DNA from: an uncultured Oscillospiraceae bacterium
Lineage (GTDB): Bacteria > Bacillota > Clostridia > Oscillospirales > Oscillospiraceae
Direction: 5' to 3'
DNA: 34,255 bases
NCBI GenBank assembly: GCA_947632175.1
Contig: CANROC010000026.1
Location: forward strand, 1 to 34,255
Part shown: piece by piece, positions 1 to 9,100 of the stretch
Layout of the letters: every line of letters starts with the position of its first letter
Position numbering within the stretch: position 1 is the first letter of the stretch
Notes under the pieces: generated by a model
What the model was told of the DNA's origin: nothing
Seen by the model: only the letters and a program-made list of their open reading frames with translations
Databases searched by the model: none
Position numbers and translations under genes: made by a program

Positions 1-28
1 TTTTGGGCGGTACTTCCACCGCCCAAAA
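1..28. repeat. Palindrome TTTTGGGCGGT / ACCGCCCAAAA
   Basis: A perfect 11-bp inverted repeat (1-11 with 18-28) around a 6-nt loop. The T run is on the 5' side and the A run on the 3' side, so it is not a normal rho-independent terminator on either strand. A very similar palindrome lies at 6082-6119, and a GGGCAGT/ACTGCCC stem lies at 13181-13225. It sits directly upstream of the point where the helicase reading frame begins and may mark an insertion edge. Confidence 0.7.
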
Positions 29-39
29 ATTTAATTTAG

Positions 40-1794
40 ACAATCTCGCAAAAACCTCTTGACAAACCGTTCCCCGAGGGCACCGGCTACCGAGCGAGGA
101 CACGCTTTGCCAAGTTTTTTAACTTGCCGGAGCTTATGAAAATGTTCAAGGAGGTCGCGGACATCAAGACCGCTGACCAGCTCCACCTCCCCACGCCGGA
201 GGTGGAGTACCACACCATAGCGGCCAAGCCCACGCAGCACCAGCAGGAGATGGTCAAGACCCTCTCAAAACGGGCCGAGCGTGTCCACGACGGCATCGAC
301 CCGCGCATCGACAATATGTTGAAGATAACCAGCGACGGTCGGAAGCTGGGGCTGGACCAGCGTATCATCAACCCGCTTTTGCCTGACGAACCGGGCACAA
401 AGGTCAACCGCTGTGTTGAGAACGTCCTGCGATTCTGGCGGGACGGTGAAGCTGACCGGCTCACACAGCTTGTCTTTTGTGACATCTCTACCCCGCAAAG
501 CTCGTCGGCCCCAAGAATCGCCGCGAAGGCCCCCGGAGGCGGTCTTTTCGCCGAGGTGGAGGAAGGGGCGGCCAAATCCGGCTTTACGATCTATGAGGAC
601 ATCCGCCAAAAGCTCATCGCCGGAGGTATGCCAAAAGAACAGATAGCCTTCATCCACGACGCCAACACGGATGTAAAGAAAAAGGAGCTTTTCGCAAAAG
701 TCCGCTCCGGCCAAGTCCGGGTCCTCATTGGGAGTACACAGAAGATGGGTGCCGGGACTAATGTTCAGGACCGGCTCATAGCGCTCCACGATTTGGATTG
801 TCCCTGGCGTCCCCGTGACCTTACCCAGCGCAAGGGACGTATTGAGCGTCAAGGCAACCAAAATGAGCTTGTCCATGTCTGCCGGTATGTGACAGAGGGG
901 ACATTTGACGCCTATCTCTGGCAGACAGTGGAGAACAAGCAGAAATTCATCTCCCAAATCATGACCAGCAAATCCCCTGTCCGCTCCTGCGAGGACGTAG
1001 ACGAGACGGCGCTTTCTTTCGCGGAGATAAAGGCTCTCTGCGCCGGAGATCCACGCATCAAGGAACGCATGGAGCTGGACGTTGAGGTGGCAAAGCTGAA
1101 GGTGATGAAGGCCGACCACCAGAGCAAGCATTTCAGTATGGAGGACCGCATCCTTAAATATTTCCCGGAAACCATTGAAAAATCGAAGGGGTACATTACG
1201 GGCTTCAAGAAGGATATGGAGACACTTGCGGCAAATCCTATGCCGGAAACGGGCTTCGTGGGTATGACCGTGCGGGGCGACCACCTCACCGATCTCGACA
1301 ATGCCTACGCAGCCATATCTGACGCCTGCAAAGAGGTCACGACCACAGAGCCGGTAGAGATAGGTCTATACCGGGGGTTTACTATGTCCCTGCAATTTGA
1401 TGGCTTTGAGCATCGTCTGACCCTCAAAGGCACCATGAGCTGTGATATAAAGTTGGGCGCGTCAGCCCACACCATGATTTCTCACATCGAGAAAGCCCTT
1501 GCGGAGCTGCCGGAACGTCTTGCTTCCGCCGAAGCGAGGCTTCAGGACCTTCACAACCAGCTTGAAGCTGCCAAGGTTGAGGTCAAAAAGCCTTTCCCCC
1601 TGGAAGCTGAGCTGAGCGAAAAGTCCATGCGTCTGGCACAGCTTGATATGGAACTCAACATCGACCGCCCACCTTCTATGGAAAATGAAGTTGCCCAAGC
1701 TCCCCGCGCCTCAGTTCTGAGCAAGCTCAAGGGCTACACCGCCCAAGAGAGCCCGGATCGTAAAATCGCCAAACCATCAAAGGAGGAAAGGTAA
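40..1794 (+). pseudogene. 5'-truncated SNF2-type helicase of a conjugative element (C-terminal part)
   Basis: The frame is open from just after a TAG at 37-39 and reads into the C-terminal part of the very large helicase/methylase protein carried by Firmicutes conjugative elements. Recognisable segments are GTGYRARTRFAKFFNLPELM near the start, the helicase motif V region (IGSTQKMGAGTNVQDR), motif VI (TQRKGRIERQGNQ), and the conserved SKSPVRSCEDVDETALS and ALCAGDPRIKE blocks. A coiled, charged tail follows. Family members usually exceed 2000 residues; only about 580 codons remain, and the ATP-binding lobe and methylase part are missing. No convincing ribosome site precedes the fragment; the first usable start would be a TTG at 124 inside a conserved domain. 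Probably a non-functional remnant, but it lies upstream of intact genes in the same direction, so the transcript may still matter. Confidence 0.8.
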
Positions 1795-2127
1795 ATGGAC
1801 AAAGACAGCAAAATGACAGTCATCGTTGTGGAGCCGGGTTTGAGGCCGTATCTGAAAGACATACCGCCGGGGCTCAAATCCCTCCAGCGCGAGGTAGGCG
1901 GGAGAATTGAGGCCACCTTCCTTGAAAACGGCGTCTACGCAATCTCTGACGAATTTGCAAAGCTGACGGGCAAGCCCCTCAACCGCTCCCTACGGAATGG
2001 GACCGGCGAGGTCTATGACATCATCGCCGGGACCTTTCTTTTGGTGGGCGTGGAGGGAGAACACTATGCCTCTCTCCCCAACAATTTGATGAAAAAATAT
2101 ATATCTCTTTTTGAAACGGAGGAATGA
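1795..2127 (+). CDS. DUF3846 domain protein
   Basis: A 110-residue protein matching the DUF3846 pattern: a start like MTVIVVEPGLRPYLKDI, then LQREVGGRIEA, PLNRSLR, and DIIAGTFLLVG. The function of the family is not known; members are common next to the helicase in Firmicutes conjugative elements. The start at 1795 follows AAAGGAGG (1780-1787) at a good distance. Its stop overlaps the next gene (ATGATGA), indicating translational coupling in one operon with the helicase remnant and the DUF3848/3849 gene. Confidence 0.85.
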   Translation: MDKDSKMTVIVVEPGLRPYLKDIPPGLKSLQREVGGRIEATFLENGVYAISDEFAKLTGKPLNRSLRNGTGEVYDIIAGTFLLVGVEGEHYASLPNNLMKKYISLFETEE

Positions 2128-3206
2128 TGAACATGACAAATAAAGAACTCAATACAAAGCTCTACGAAAAGATGTCCGCCCAGCAGGACGAATACCGCAA
2201 CTGGCTACTCCAGCAGCCCCCGGAGGAAATACTGAACCATACCTACGAGTACACCATCCGGGAGGACATTGTAATGGCTATGTCGTATTTGGATCTCCCC
2301 GACGATCAGGCCCAGGCGTTACTGGCCTCTCCCTCCCCGCTGGAGGACGTGTTTAAGGTCTACGACAATTTTGAGACGACCCACATGGATGCCATCCGTG
2401 AGAGCATCGAGGACCGGGCGCACACCCTCATCGAACAGCAGAAAGAGGAAATTCGTCAGACCCCCGTGTACCTCCACTCCGGCCCCTATGCCCGTGAGCA
2501 CGGGGAGCTGGATGCCTACCGCAAATCCAATCATGTCAACGAAATGTGCCGGGACGCCATAGACAAATCCATCGGCGAACACTACGACGGCAGCTACCTG
2601 GGCGTCGATGCTGTCCGGGACGTGGTGGACACATTCGGCTTTGACCGTACTCTCTACATTCTGGCCAACACTGTCCATCACAAGGATTGGGATATGCGTT
2701 TCTCTCGCGGTAATCAGGAGTGGGCGGCGTCCCACCCGGCCTTCTCTGCCCCGGACGGGCCGGACCCCAACAAGGCCGCTTCCTATGTCTGCAACGCCCA
2801 CTCCGGCCTTGTGGACCTCTTTCTCTCTGAGGTCCGGAGGGAGTATCTTCTGACCCAACCCCTCACGCCCACGGACATTGAGGCGGAGGCCAAGCGGCTT
2901 CTCTCCCAGCTCCAGTCCCTCCCGGAGCTTAACAGCCCCAGCGGGACGCACTTCATGGCGGAGGTGTCCCCCGGCTTCATGGCGCGGGCGAGCAGCCAAG
3001 ACGTGGACGCCCTCTCCAAGTTCCTGCCCTTCAAGTCGTTGACACTCTCCCAGCTCAATGACCGCAAGGGCATCTTCGCTATGATTGCCGCCGACGAGGA
3101 CCGTAACAAGCCCCTGCGCCGTCCCTCCGTCCGCTCCAAGCTGGACAAGTCCGATACGCCGCCCAAACCCAAAGCGCCGAAAAAGAAAAAGGAAATGGAG
3201 TTGTGA
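2127..3206 (+). CDS. DUF3848-DUF3849 two-domain protein
   Basis: About 359 residues. The N-terminal 100 residues fit DUF3848 (NKELNTKLYEKM, QPPEEILNHTYEYTIREDI, DDQAQALLASPSPLEDVF). Residues about 110-245 fit DUF3849 (PVYLHSGPYAREHGELDAYR, the YILANTVHHKDWDMRFSR block). The last third is unassigned and ends in a Lys/Pro-rich tail. Both domains are of unknown function and typical of Clostridia mobile-element operons. Possible starts are 2124, 2127 and 2133; the GGAGG at 2118-2122 favours 2127 or 2133. It lies 1 nt before mobC. Confidence 0.8.
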   Translation: MNMTNKELNTKLYEKMSAQQDEYRNWLLQQPPEEILNHTYEYTIREDIVMAMSYLDLPDDQAQALLASPSPLEDVFKVYDNFETTHMDAIRESIEDRAHTLIEQQKEEIRQTPVYLHSGPYAREHGELDAYRKSNHVNEMCRDAIDKSIGEHYDGSYLGVDAVRDVVDTFGFDRTLYILANTVHHKDWDMRFSRGNQEWAASHPAFSAPDGPDPNKAASYVCNAHSGLVDLFLSEVRREYLLTQPLTPTDIEAEAKRLLSQLQSLPELNSPSGTHFMAEVSPGFMARASSQDVDALSKFLPFKSLTLSQLNDRKGIFAMIAADEDRNKPLRRPSVRSKLDKSDTPPKPKAPKKKKEMEL

Positions 3207-3207
3207 T

Positions 3208-3546
3208 ATGGCCCAAAAGCGACGACCTATTGAGCTGAAATTTCACGTCACCGAGGGAGAACGGGAGATCATCGCGCGGAAGATGGAGCTTGTCGGGACG
3301 AAATGCACGGCGGCCTATCTCCGCAAGATGGCCTTGGACGGATACACGCTGAAAATGGAGCTGCCGGAGCTTCAGGAGCTTGTGTCGCTCCTGCGTCGGT
3401 CCAGCGGCAATCTCAATCAGATAGCCAAGCGTGTCAACTCCACGGGCCGCATTTACGATACGGATATGGAAGAATTGCTCCAATCCCAGGAGCGGCTGTG
3501 GGCGGCGGCGAATGACTTGCTGGCCCGCCTCACACCGCTTAAATAA
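3208..3546 (+). CDS. mobC: MobC-like relaxosome accessory protein
   Basis: A 112-residue protein starting MAQKRRPIELKFHVTEGER. The N-terminal part resembles a ribbon-helix-helix DNA-binding unit and is followed by the conserved MobC signature SSGNLNQIAKRVNSTG (about residues 68-83). In known systems MobC binds near oriT and helps the relaxase open the DNA. An in-frame GTG/ATG further upstream would lengthen it into the preceding gene; 3208 is chosen because it directly follows the upstream stop, as expected for an operon. The relaxase that would normally follow immediately is displaced by about 1 kb of AT-rich DNA. Confidence 0.85.
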   Translation: MAQKRRPIELKFHVTEGEREIIARKMELVGTKCTAAYLRKMALDGYTLKMELPELQELVSLLRRSSGNLNQIAKRVNSTGRIYDTDMEELLQSQERLWAAANDLLARLTPLK

Positions 3547-3554
3547 TATTCTCC

Positions 3555-3588
3555 AAAAAAGCAGATGCCGTTCAAGTACGGCATCTGC
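3555..3588 (-). terminator. Rho-independent terminator for the - strand gene
   Basis: A perfect 10-bp stem (3561-3570 with 3579-3588) and an 8-nt loop. On the - strand it is followed by six T (AAAAAA at 3555-3560 on +), so it best ends transcription of the - strand gene at 3698-4498. On the + strand only a weak ATATATTTTA follows, so it may partly end the mobC transcript too. Confidence 0.7.
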
Positions 3589-3607
3589 TGATATATTTTA
3601 CCCTGAT

Positions 3608-3648
3608 TAGTACCTGAACAAATGATTCTCACATCTGTTCAGGTACTA
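3608..3648. repeat. 13-bp perfect inverted repeat
   Basis: TAGTACCTGAACA at 3608-3620 is the exact reverse complement of 3636-3648, with a 15-nt loop. It lies between the terminator and the start of the AT-rich island. There is no T tract on either side. It could be a protein-binding site or the edge of the inserted segment. Confidence 0.6.
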
Positions 3649-3697
3649 AAGCGCCTCGCTCCCCCCGTACTGGTGGAGGGCCAGGGAGTTGCCAAAG

Positions 3698-4498
3698 TTA
3701 ACGATTGGGATTGGGCTGCCGCATTGCGTAAGGGAAACGCTCCATGGTATTGCCATCGCATATTTCAAATTCTTCATTGTACCAGCGCAAGGTATTATAA
3801 TTCTCCATTCCCGTAGCCGGTCCGCCCATAAGATACCGCTGCCCTTGATATACTATACCACATACAAAGCCATTAAATTTACTCTTATAAAGTCCCACCA
3901 ATTGGGGAGCACCGCCGCAACTACGGATTTTGCTATTCATCAACGAATCGCAAAAACACTGATATATATTTCTGCTTGTCCCGCCTAAATCATTGTTCTG
4001 ATATTTTTCAAGTAGGCTTTGGAATTCCTTTGCTCCGCTTCCATCCGCAAAAATAAGCGAAGACTTGGAATGATCATAATCAAGTTCTTCCCATGTGCAT
4101 ATATCAGAAGACTTCTTTAACTTATAGCGGTAGGCATGAAAAGTTTTATCCAAATCTCTGCTGATATGGTAGATTGAACCGTCACATTGTTCTGGATAAG
4201 CAGTGAAGTAGTTCTTAATTAGCTCAAAAGTATGTTGTACTCTTGTAAGACTGCTACTGTCAGTTTCAAATAGCAAAGCTAACTTATCTGAAGTTGAAAG
4301 CTGAGAGAAAATTTGAGTTGCAAAAACCACATCCCCGCAATAGCCAAAAATATCCGGGCTATTTTCTAAAGCAAGAAGTTTAGTTCCATAGTCAAAATGC
4401 CTTGGCATTGCACCCCAAGTAAATCTACTGTCACTCATCAAATAAGCAGAACTTGGGCCCTGGTGCTCTACTCCAATCCATCCTATAAGTACAGTCAT
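3698..4498 (-). CDS. Proteasome/HslV-like Ntn-hydrolase family protein (putative)
   Basis: A 266-residue protein beginning MTVLIGWIGVEHQGP. The beginning has the layout of proteasome beta/HslV-type Ntn hydrolases: Thr2 could become the N-terminal nucleophile after Met removal, SDSR at 22-25 fits the position of the catalytic Asp, and YGTKLLAL places Lys40 near the family's catalytic Lys. IFGYCGDVVFATQIF resembles the glycine-rich strand and helix that follow. There is no signal peptide from this start. The frame continues upstream to 4627, but the longer version overlaps the relaxase and would hide Thr2; GGTGG just upstream of 4498 is a modest ribosome site. The gene is much more AT-rich than its neighbours and points against them, so it looks like a separately acquired cargo gene. 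The fold call is inferred from motif order only. Confidence 0.6.
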   Translation of the reverse strand: MTVLIGWIGVEHQGPSSAYLMSDSRFTWGAMPRHFDYGTKLLALENSPDIFGYCGDVVFATQIFSQLSTSDKLALLFETDSSSLTRVQHTFELIKNYFTAYPEQCDGSIYHISRDLDKTFHAYRYKLKKSSDICTWEELDYDHSKSSLIFADGSGAKEFQSLLEKYQNNDLGGTSRNIYQCFCDSLMNSKIRSCGGAPQLVGLYKSKFNGFVCGIVYQGQRYLMGGPATGMENYNTLRWYNEEFEICDGNTMERFPYAMRQPNPNR

Positions 4499-4568
4499 TA
4501 AAACCACCATTAACATATTAACATAAAAGGGAGAAAAATGTAAGAGGAAAATTAAACATATAGTTTTT

Positions 4569-5984
4569 TTGAAAAAAGGATGTGATACCACGGCCACCAC
4601 CCGTATCATCCCCATGCACATAGGCAAAGGCCGGACCGCCGCTCAGAGTTTTGCCGGCAGAATCGGCTACGGCGAAAACCCGGACAAGACAAATGGCGGA
4701 GAACTTATCTCCGCCTACGCCTGCGACCCCCACACGGCAGCGGCGGAGTTCGCCTTTGCCCGGAGCCAGTATGAGCGCGTCACCGGGCGGCAGGAGCAGA
4801 GCGACGTGATCGCCTACCAGGTGCGCCAGTCCTTCAAGCCCGGAGAGGTCACGCCGGAGGAGGCCAACAAAATTGGCTATGAGTTTGCCACCCGTTTTCT
4901 CAAAGGGCGTCATGTCTTCCTCGTCTGTACCCATGTGGACAAGGCCCACATCCACAACCACATCTATTGGAACGCCGTGGACCTGGACGGGAGCCGAAAG
5001 TTCCGGGATTTCCACCGTTCCGCCATGGCGGTCAGGAGGCTCAACGATCTCATTTGTACGGAGCATGAGCTGTCCGTCATAGAAAATCCCCAACGTCGCG
5101 GTAGGAGCTACAATAAGTGGCTCGGCTCAAATGCCAAGCCCTCCCACCGGGAGCTGCTCCGTGCCGCCGTTGACGCGGCTCTTGCCAAGAAGCCCCGTGA
5201 CTTCGACGCGCTCCTAGCCCTCCTGCAAGCAGAGGGGTACACCGTCAAGAGGGGAAAAGAGCTGTCCTTCGGTCACAGAGATTTCAAGCGGAACATCCGC
5301 CTCGACACTCTGGGCGACGGCTACACCGAGGCGGAGCTGCGGGCCGTTATCTGCGGTCAAAGGGAACACCGGCCCCGACGCCGGACCGCCGTTCAGTTCC
5401 CCCGTCCCCAGGGCATCATCGACATCCAGCAAAAGCTCATGGAGGGCAAGGGCGAGGCTTACCGCCGCTGGGCCACGGTGGAGAATTTGAAGCGGATGGC
5501 GAAAACGAAGCTCTACCTGGACGAGCACGGTCTGACCTACGAGGATCTTTCGCGCCGCGCCTCCGAGCTGAAGGAAAAGGTGAAGGAGCTGTCCGAGAGG
5601 GCCAAGGCCACGCAGTCCCGGCTTGCGGAAATCAACGTCCTCAAAACCCACATTGTCAACTACTCCAAGACCCGCGACGTGTACGCCACCTATAAGAAAT
5701 CCGGCTGGTCCAGGGCTTTCCTCGCCGAGCATGAGCCGGATATACTCATCCACCGGGCCGCAAAAAAAGCCTTTGACGACATGGGCGTCGGCAAGCTCCC
5801 CACGGTGAAATCTCTGCAAGCCGAGTTTGCCGCGCTCCTGACAGAGAAGCAGTCCTCCTACGCCCAGCTCACCGCTGTCCGAAAGGAGCTTCGGGAGTTG
5901 ACTGTCCACAAGGCAAACTATGAGGAGCTCTTAAATCTCGCCGAGCGTGACGACGCAAAAAATCTCGCTCCGGCCCGGTCCTGA
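4569..5984 (+). CDS. Relaxase / mobilisation nuclease
   Basis: About 471 residues from a TTG at 4569, or about 464 if translation starts at codon 4590. The N-terminal part matches Firmicutes relaxases that start MATTRIIPMHI. The metal-binding three-His motif is seen as THVDKAHIHNH (His127, 129 and 131), followed by IYWNAVDLDGSRKFRDF. Residues about 330-470 form a charged coiled-coil tail. The enzyme should nick oriT and stay covalently attached to the transferred strand. The usual ATG before ATTRII is ACG here (4590-4592), with a ribosome-like AAAGGA at 4575-4580, so the start is uncertain. MobC, its partner, lies 1 kb upstream across the inserted gene. Confidence 0.85.
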   Translation: MKKGCDTTATTRIIPMHIGKGRTAAQSFAGRIGYGENPDKTNGGELISAYACDPHTAAAEFAFARSQYERVTGRQEQSDVIAYQVRQSFKPGEVTPEEANKIGYEFATRFLKGRHVFLVCTHVDKAHIHNHIYWNAVDLDGSRKFRDFHRSAMAVRRLNDLICTEHELSVIENPQRRGRSYNKWLGSNAKPSHRELLRAAVDAALAKKPRDFDALLALLQAEGYTVKRGKELSFGHRDFKRNIRLDTLGDGYTEAELRAVICGQREHRPRRRTAVQFPRPQGIIDIQQKLMEGKGEAYRRWATVENLKRMAKTKLYLDEHGLTYEDLSRRASELKEKVKELSERAKATQSRLAEINVLKTHIVNYSKTRDVYATYKKSGWSRAFLAEHEPDILIHRAAKKAFDDMGVGKLPTVKSLQAEFAALLTEKQSSYAQLTAVRKELRELTVHKANYEELLNLAERDDAKNLAPARS

Positions 5985-5990
5985 CGGGCA

Positions 5991-6025
5991 GAAAAAAGCC
6001 CCTCCCCACGAAGGGGGAGAGGGGC
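5991..6025 (-). terminator. Terminator of the surface-protein block
   Basis: A GC-rich imperfect stem (GCCCCTCCCC against GGGGGAGAGGGGC). On the - strand it is followed by TTTTTTC, so it is oriented to end transcripts from the S8 protease gene that stops at 6189. Confidence 0.6.
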
Positions 6026-6081
6026 GCAGCCGTGGGTGAAACCCACGTTAAAGGGGTTTGGGGATGGTGCCCCAACAAGCG

Positions 6082-6119
6082 TTTTGGGCAGTCTCCGCGA
6101 GAGCGGAAACTGCCCAAAA
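6082..6119. repeat. Palindrome TTTTGGGCAGT / ACTGCCCAAAA
   Basis: An 11-bp perfect outer stem (6082-6092 with 6109-6119), one mismatch, then an inner TCCGC/GCGGA stem closed by a GAGA loop. The outer arms match those at 1-28 except for one compensated base pair. A and T runs face the wrong way for a terminator. Confidence 0.7.
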
Positions 6120-6122
6120 TTT

Positions 6123-6142
6123 GCATCAAGGACCCTTGATGC
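6123..6142. repeat. Short inverted repeat GCATCAAGG / CCTTGATGC
   Basis: A 9-bp perfect inverted repeat with almost no loop, 3 nt after the 6082-6119 palindrome and 46 nt from the protease stop codon. No T tract. Role unknown. Confidence 0.5.
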
Positions 6143-6188
6143 CCCGCTTGCCAGAACTGAAAGGGGAATATTTCTTAAACTCTTGCGC

Positions 6189-9100
6189 TCACTTGACTAT
6201 GTACTCGACAAGCCGCTCCATGATGGTCGCTACCTCGGCCCTGGTCGCCGTAGCTTCGGGGACGAGGGCATTGTTGCCCTTGCCCTGAACGATACCATTG
6301 GCGACGGCCCACTCCATGGCGTCCTCAGCCCAGCTTGCCACATCGCCTGAATCGTTGAAATCAGCAAGGCTTGTGGTATCGCCGGTATCCATGCCGAGGG
6401 CTTGGACATACCGATAGATCATCGTGACCATCTCCTGACGGGTCACGTTGTTGACCGGGGCGAAGATGCCGGGGGCCGTGCCCTCAATGACGTGGTTGAC
6501 GCTGGCCCACTCCACAGCGTTGGTGTAGTAGACATTGTTGGGTACGTCGGTGAAGTCTGTGCCGCCGTCTGCCTCAACGCTGCTTTCAAGCCGCCAGAGA
6601 ACGGTGGCAAGGTCGGCGCGGGTCATGTTGGCATTGGGTGAAAACTCCGTGGCGCTGGTCCCGACAAACAGCTCATGGCTGGAAACGAAGCTCACGGAGG
6701 AAGCAAACCATTCACCGTGAACGTCCTCGAAATTCTTGCTGTTGTTGACGACCTTGACCGTTGCGCAGCCGTCCAACACCACATAGGTCTTGCCGTTCTC
6801 AACGGTGGATTTGGGGATGATCGTCTCGGTGCCGTCAGCGTTCACCGCAACAGCGACCTCGCCGAATTTGAGGTCGAGCGCCGCCTTGATGCCCGCACCG
6901 TTCACCTTTTTGCCGTCCACAGCGACATCTACGGAAACAGCACCGCTTTTCTTTTCAGTAGTGACGGTGAGGTCGCCTTCGCCTATCTCCGCAAGCACCG
7001 CATTGGGAATAGTCACATCGGCGGCGGAGGTTTCCACACGGAGTGCCGCGTCTGTTTTCTCCACAATGTCGTTGACGGTCCCACCGGGGATAGTGACCTC
7101 CGACACGGAGGCGCTTTCGCTCACCTTCGGCGCGACTACCACGGTGTCGCTGTTATGCTCCACGGCCTGCTTGACGATCTCATCGCCAACCTCATCGGTG
7201 ATCGTGGTACTGGCCTTGCCATCCGCCAGCGTAGCCTCCGGCCTTGCGGTGGTTTGCGTGGTGATCTCACTCTCGACCGTTACATTGTCTGTTGAGACAA
7301 CGGGGTCTGTGGGCGTGCTGGGCTGTGCGCTGCCTCCGCCGCCTCCGCTGCTTATGACGGAGTATCTGGCAAATACGTTCATACTTGCGTTCACGACGGT
7401 GTTCGCGTTGACAGTATTACCGCTGCCGTCCTCCCAACGGGTAAATCTGTATCCCGGATGCTCGGGAGGTGTGGGCATCGTGCCGATGGACGCGCCCTTG
7501 TCCACAGTCCGGCGCTCAATAATTGTGCTGGATTCGTTGCCGTCTCTAAAGGTAACTGTATAGCTGACCTGGGGCTCCGGCTCCTGCTCGTTGGGGTCTT
7601 TAACATGAATGACGAAATAGGTTTCCAGAGGATTCCCCGAATCCGCGTCACGGTTCTTCAGCATCACGCCGATGTAGGCGTAGCCGGAAGCCAGGGCGGT
7701 GACATTGCCGTCCTTGTCCACTGTCGCCACTTCGGGGTTGTAGGAGGTCCAGACGAGCTCTTTGTCCTTATCCTGTGAGGGTATCGGGTCAAGGGCAACT
7801 TTGAGTGTGTCTGAATCGTCCTTTTCCATCTCGATCATGTGCCCTTCACGGCCGCCCTCGCTTGTACCCACATCAATGGTCCTCGCGGTGGTGGGAAGTG
7901 TTATAACGGCAAATCTGAGTGAGCCGTAAGGGTTGCCCTGCATGGCGTTTGCCGTGGCCGTGATGTACGCCACACCGGGTTCTTTGGCCGTGAAGGTTGC
8001 GCCGGTTTCCGTATATTTCAGCTCGCCCTCAACGCCGCTTTCGTGAGCCCAGATGAAGGGTCCGTACAATCCATCGGGGCGGGTGTACTCATGTACCTCG
8101 CGGTCACTGCCCGGATTATCCTCATCCACCACGCCGTCAGCGCGGATGATCATCTCGCTGGCGCTGCCGGAGGGACTGTACGGTATCGAGATATGACCGG
8201 TCGTAGGATCGTACTCAAACGCCTTCGTCCATGTGTTGAACTGCTCGATCTCGTTGCCATCGCCGGTGTAGCGGGTAAAGAGACGAATATGGTCGGGAAG
8301 AGCATACCCTTCTTCATTGATGAGATAGCCCTCCCATTTGCTGTCCACTCCGACAAAGGTCGGCCCGTCCAGCTTGAGGCCCGTGGCCTCCGTTGTGGGG
8401 TTTTTCGTGCTGGGGCTGGTAGCTCCTTCAGCCGTATAGAGGTGCACGGGGATGGTGTTATGGGCGTTGCTGTCGCGGTATCTGGCGACAAGCGTGGCCG
8501 TCTCGCCCTCTTGCACATATATCGTCTGCTCGCCGTCAAGGGACGTGCTGGAGAGGAGGCCGTCTACACTGTTATCCTCGTACAGGTCCTTCCAGTCAAA
8601 CTCCATCGTTCTCTGGCAGCCGCCAGAGACAGAGCCATCGAGGTTCCTTGTGCCGCCCAGAGTGACTGTCAGGATACCGCCGCCGCTCAGATCCCCGGAC
8701 ACGATATGATTGCCGAGGGAATCGACCTTTATGGAGGCGTAGAGGTAGATCATACCCGTCATGGCGTCCGTGGTGTACTGGGCCACGTCGATGAGGGCCG
8801 TTTCACCGTATGTGTCGGCAGTACCGTCGTTTTCTTTTACCGACCAACTCACCAGGAGCCCGTCCGTACCTCCAAGGAGGACATTGGCCGGGGCCACATT
8901 CTGAATTTTGACGATAAGAGCTCCATCAGGACTCAGTCCGTTAAAGGTTCCCAGAGAGAGGTCGAAGCTCTCGACCTGAGTGGGCCGCTCACGAACAGCT
9001 ATGACCACCTTCTCCATCGCGCCGTTGCCGTTTTTGACGGTAATGACCGTCTGGCCCTCGGCGATCGCCTCTACATGGCCGCTTTTCTGGGTGACGGTGG

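Larger units (their letters stand above)
5985..6188. other. Hairpin-rich intergenic region
   Basis: A 204-nt gap between convergent genes, holding four inverted repeats: 5998-6025, 6031-6047, 6082-6119 and 6123-6142. No open frame with a ribosome site was seen. Only the first hairpin has a T tract, on the - strand. Confidence 0.6.
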
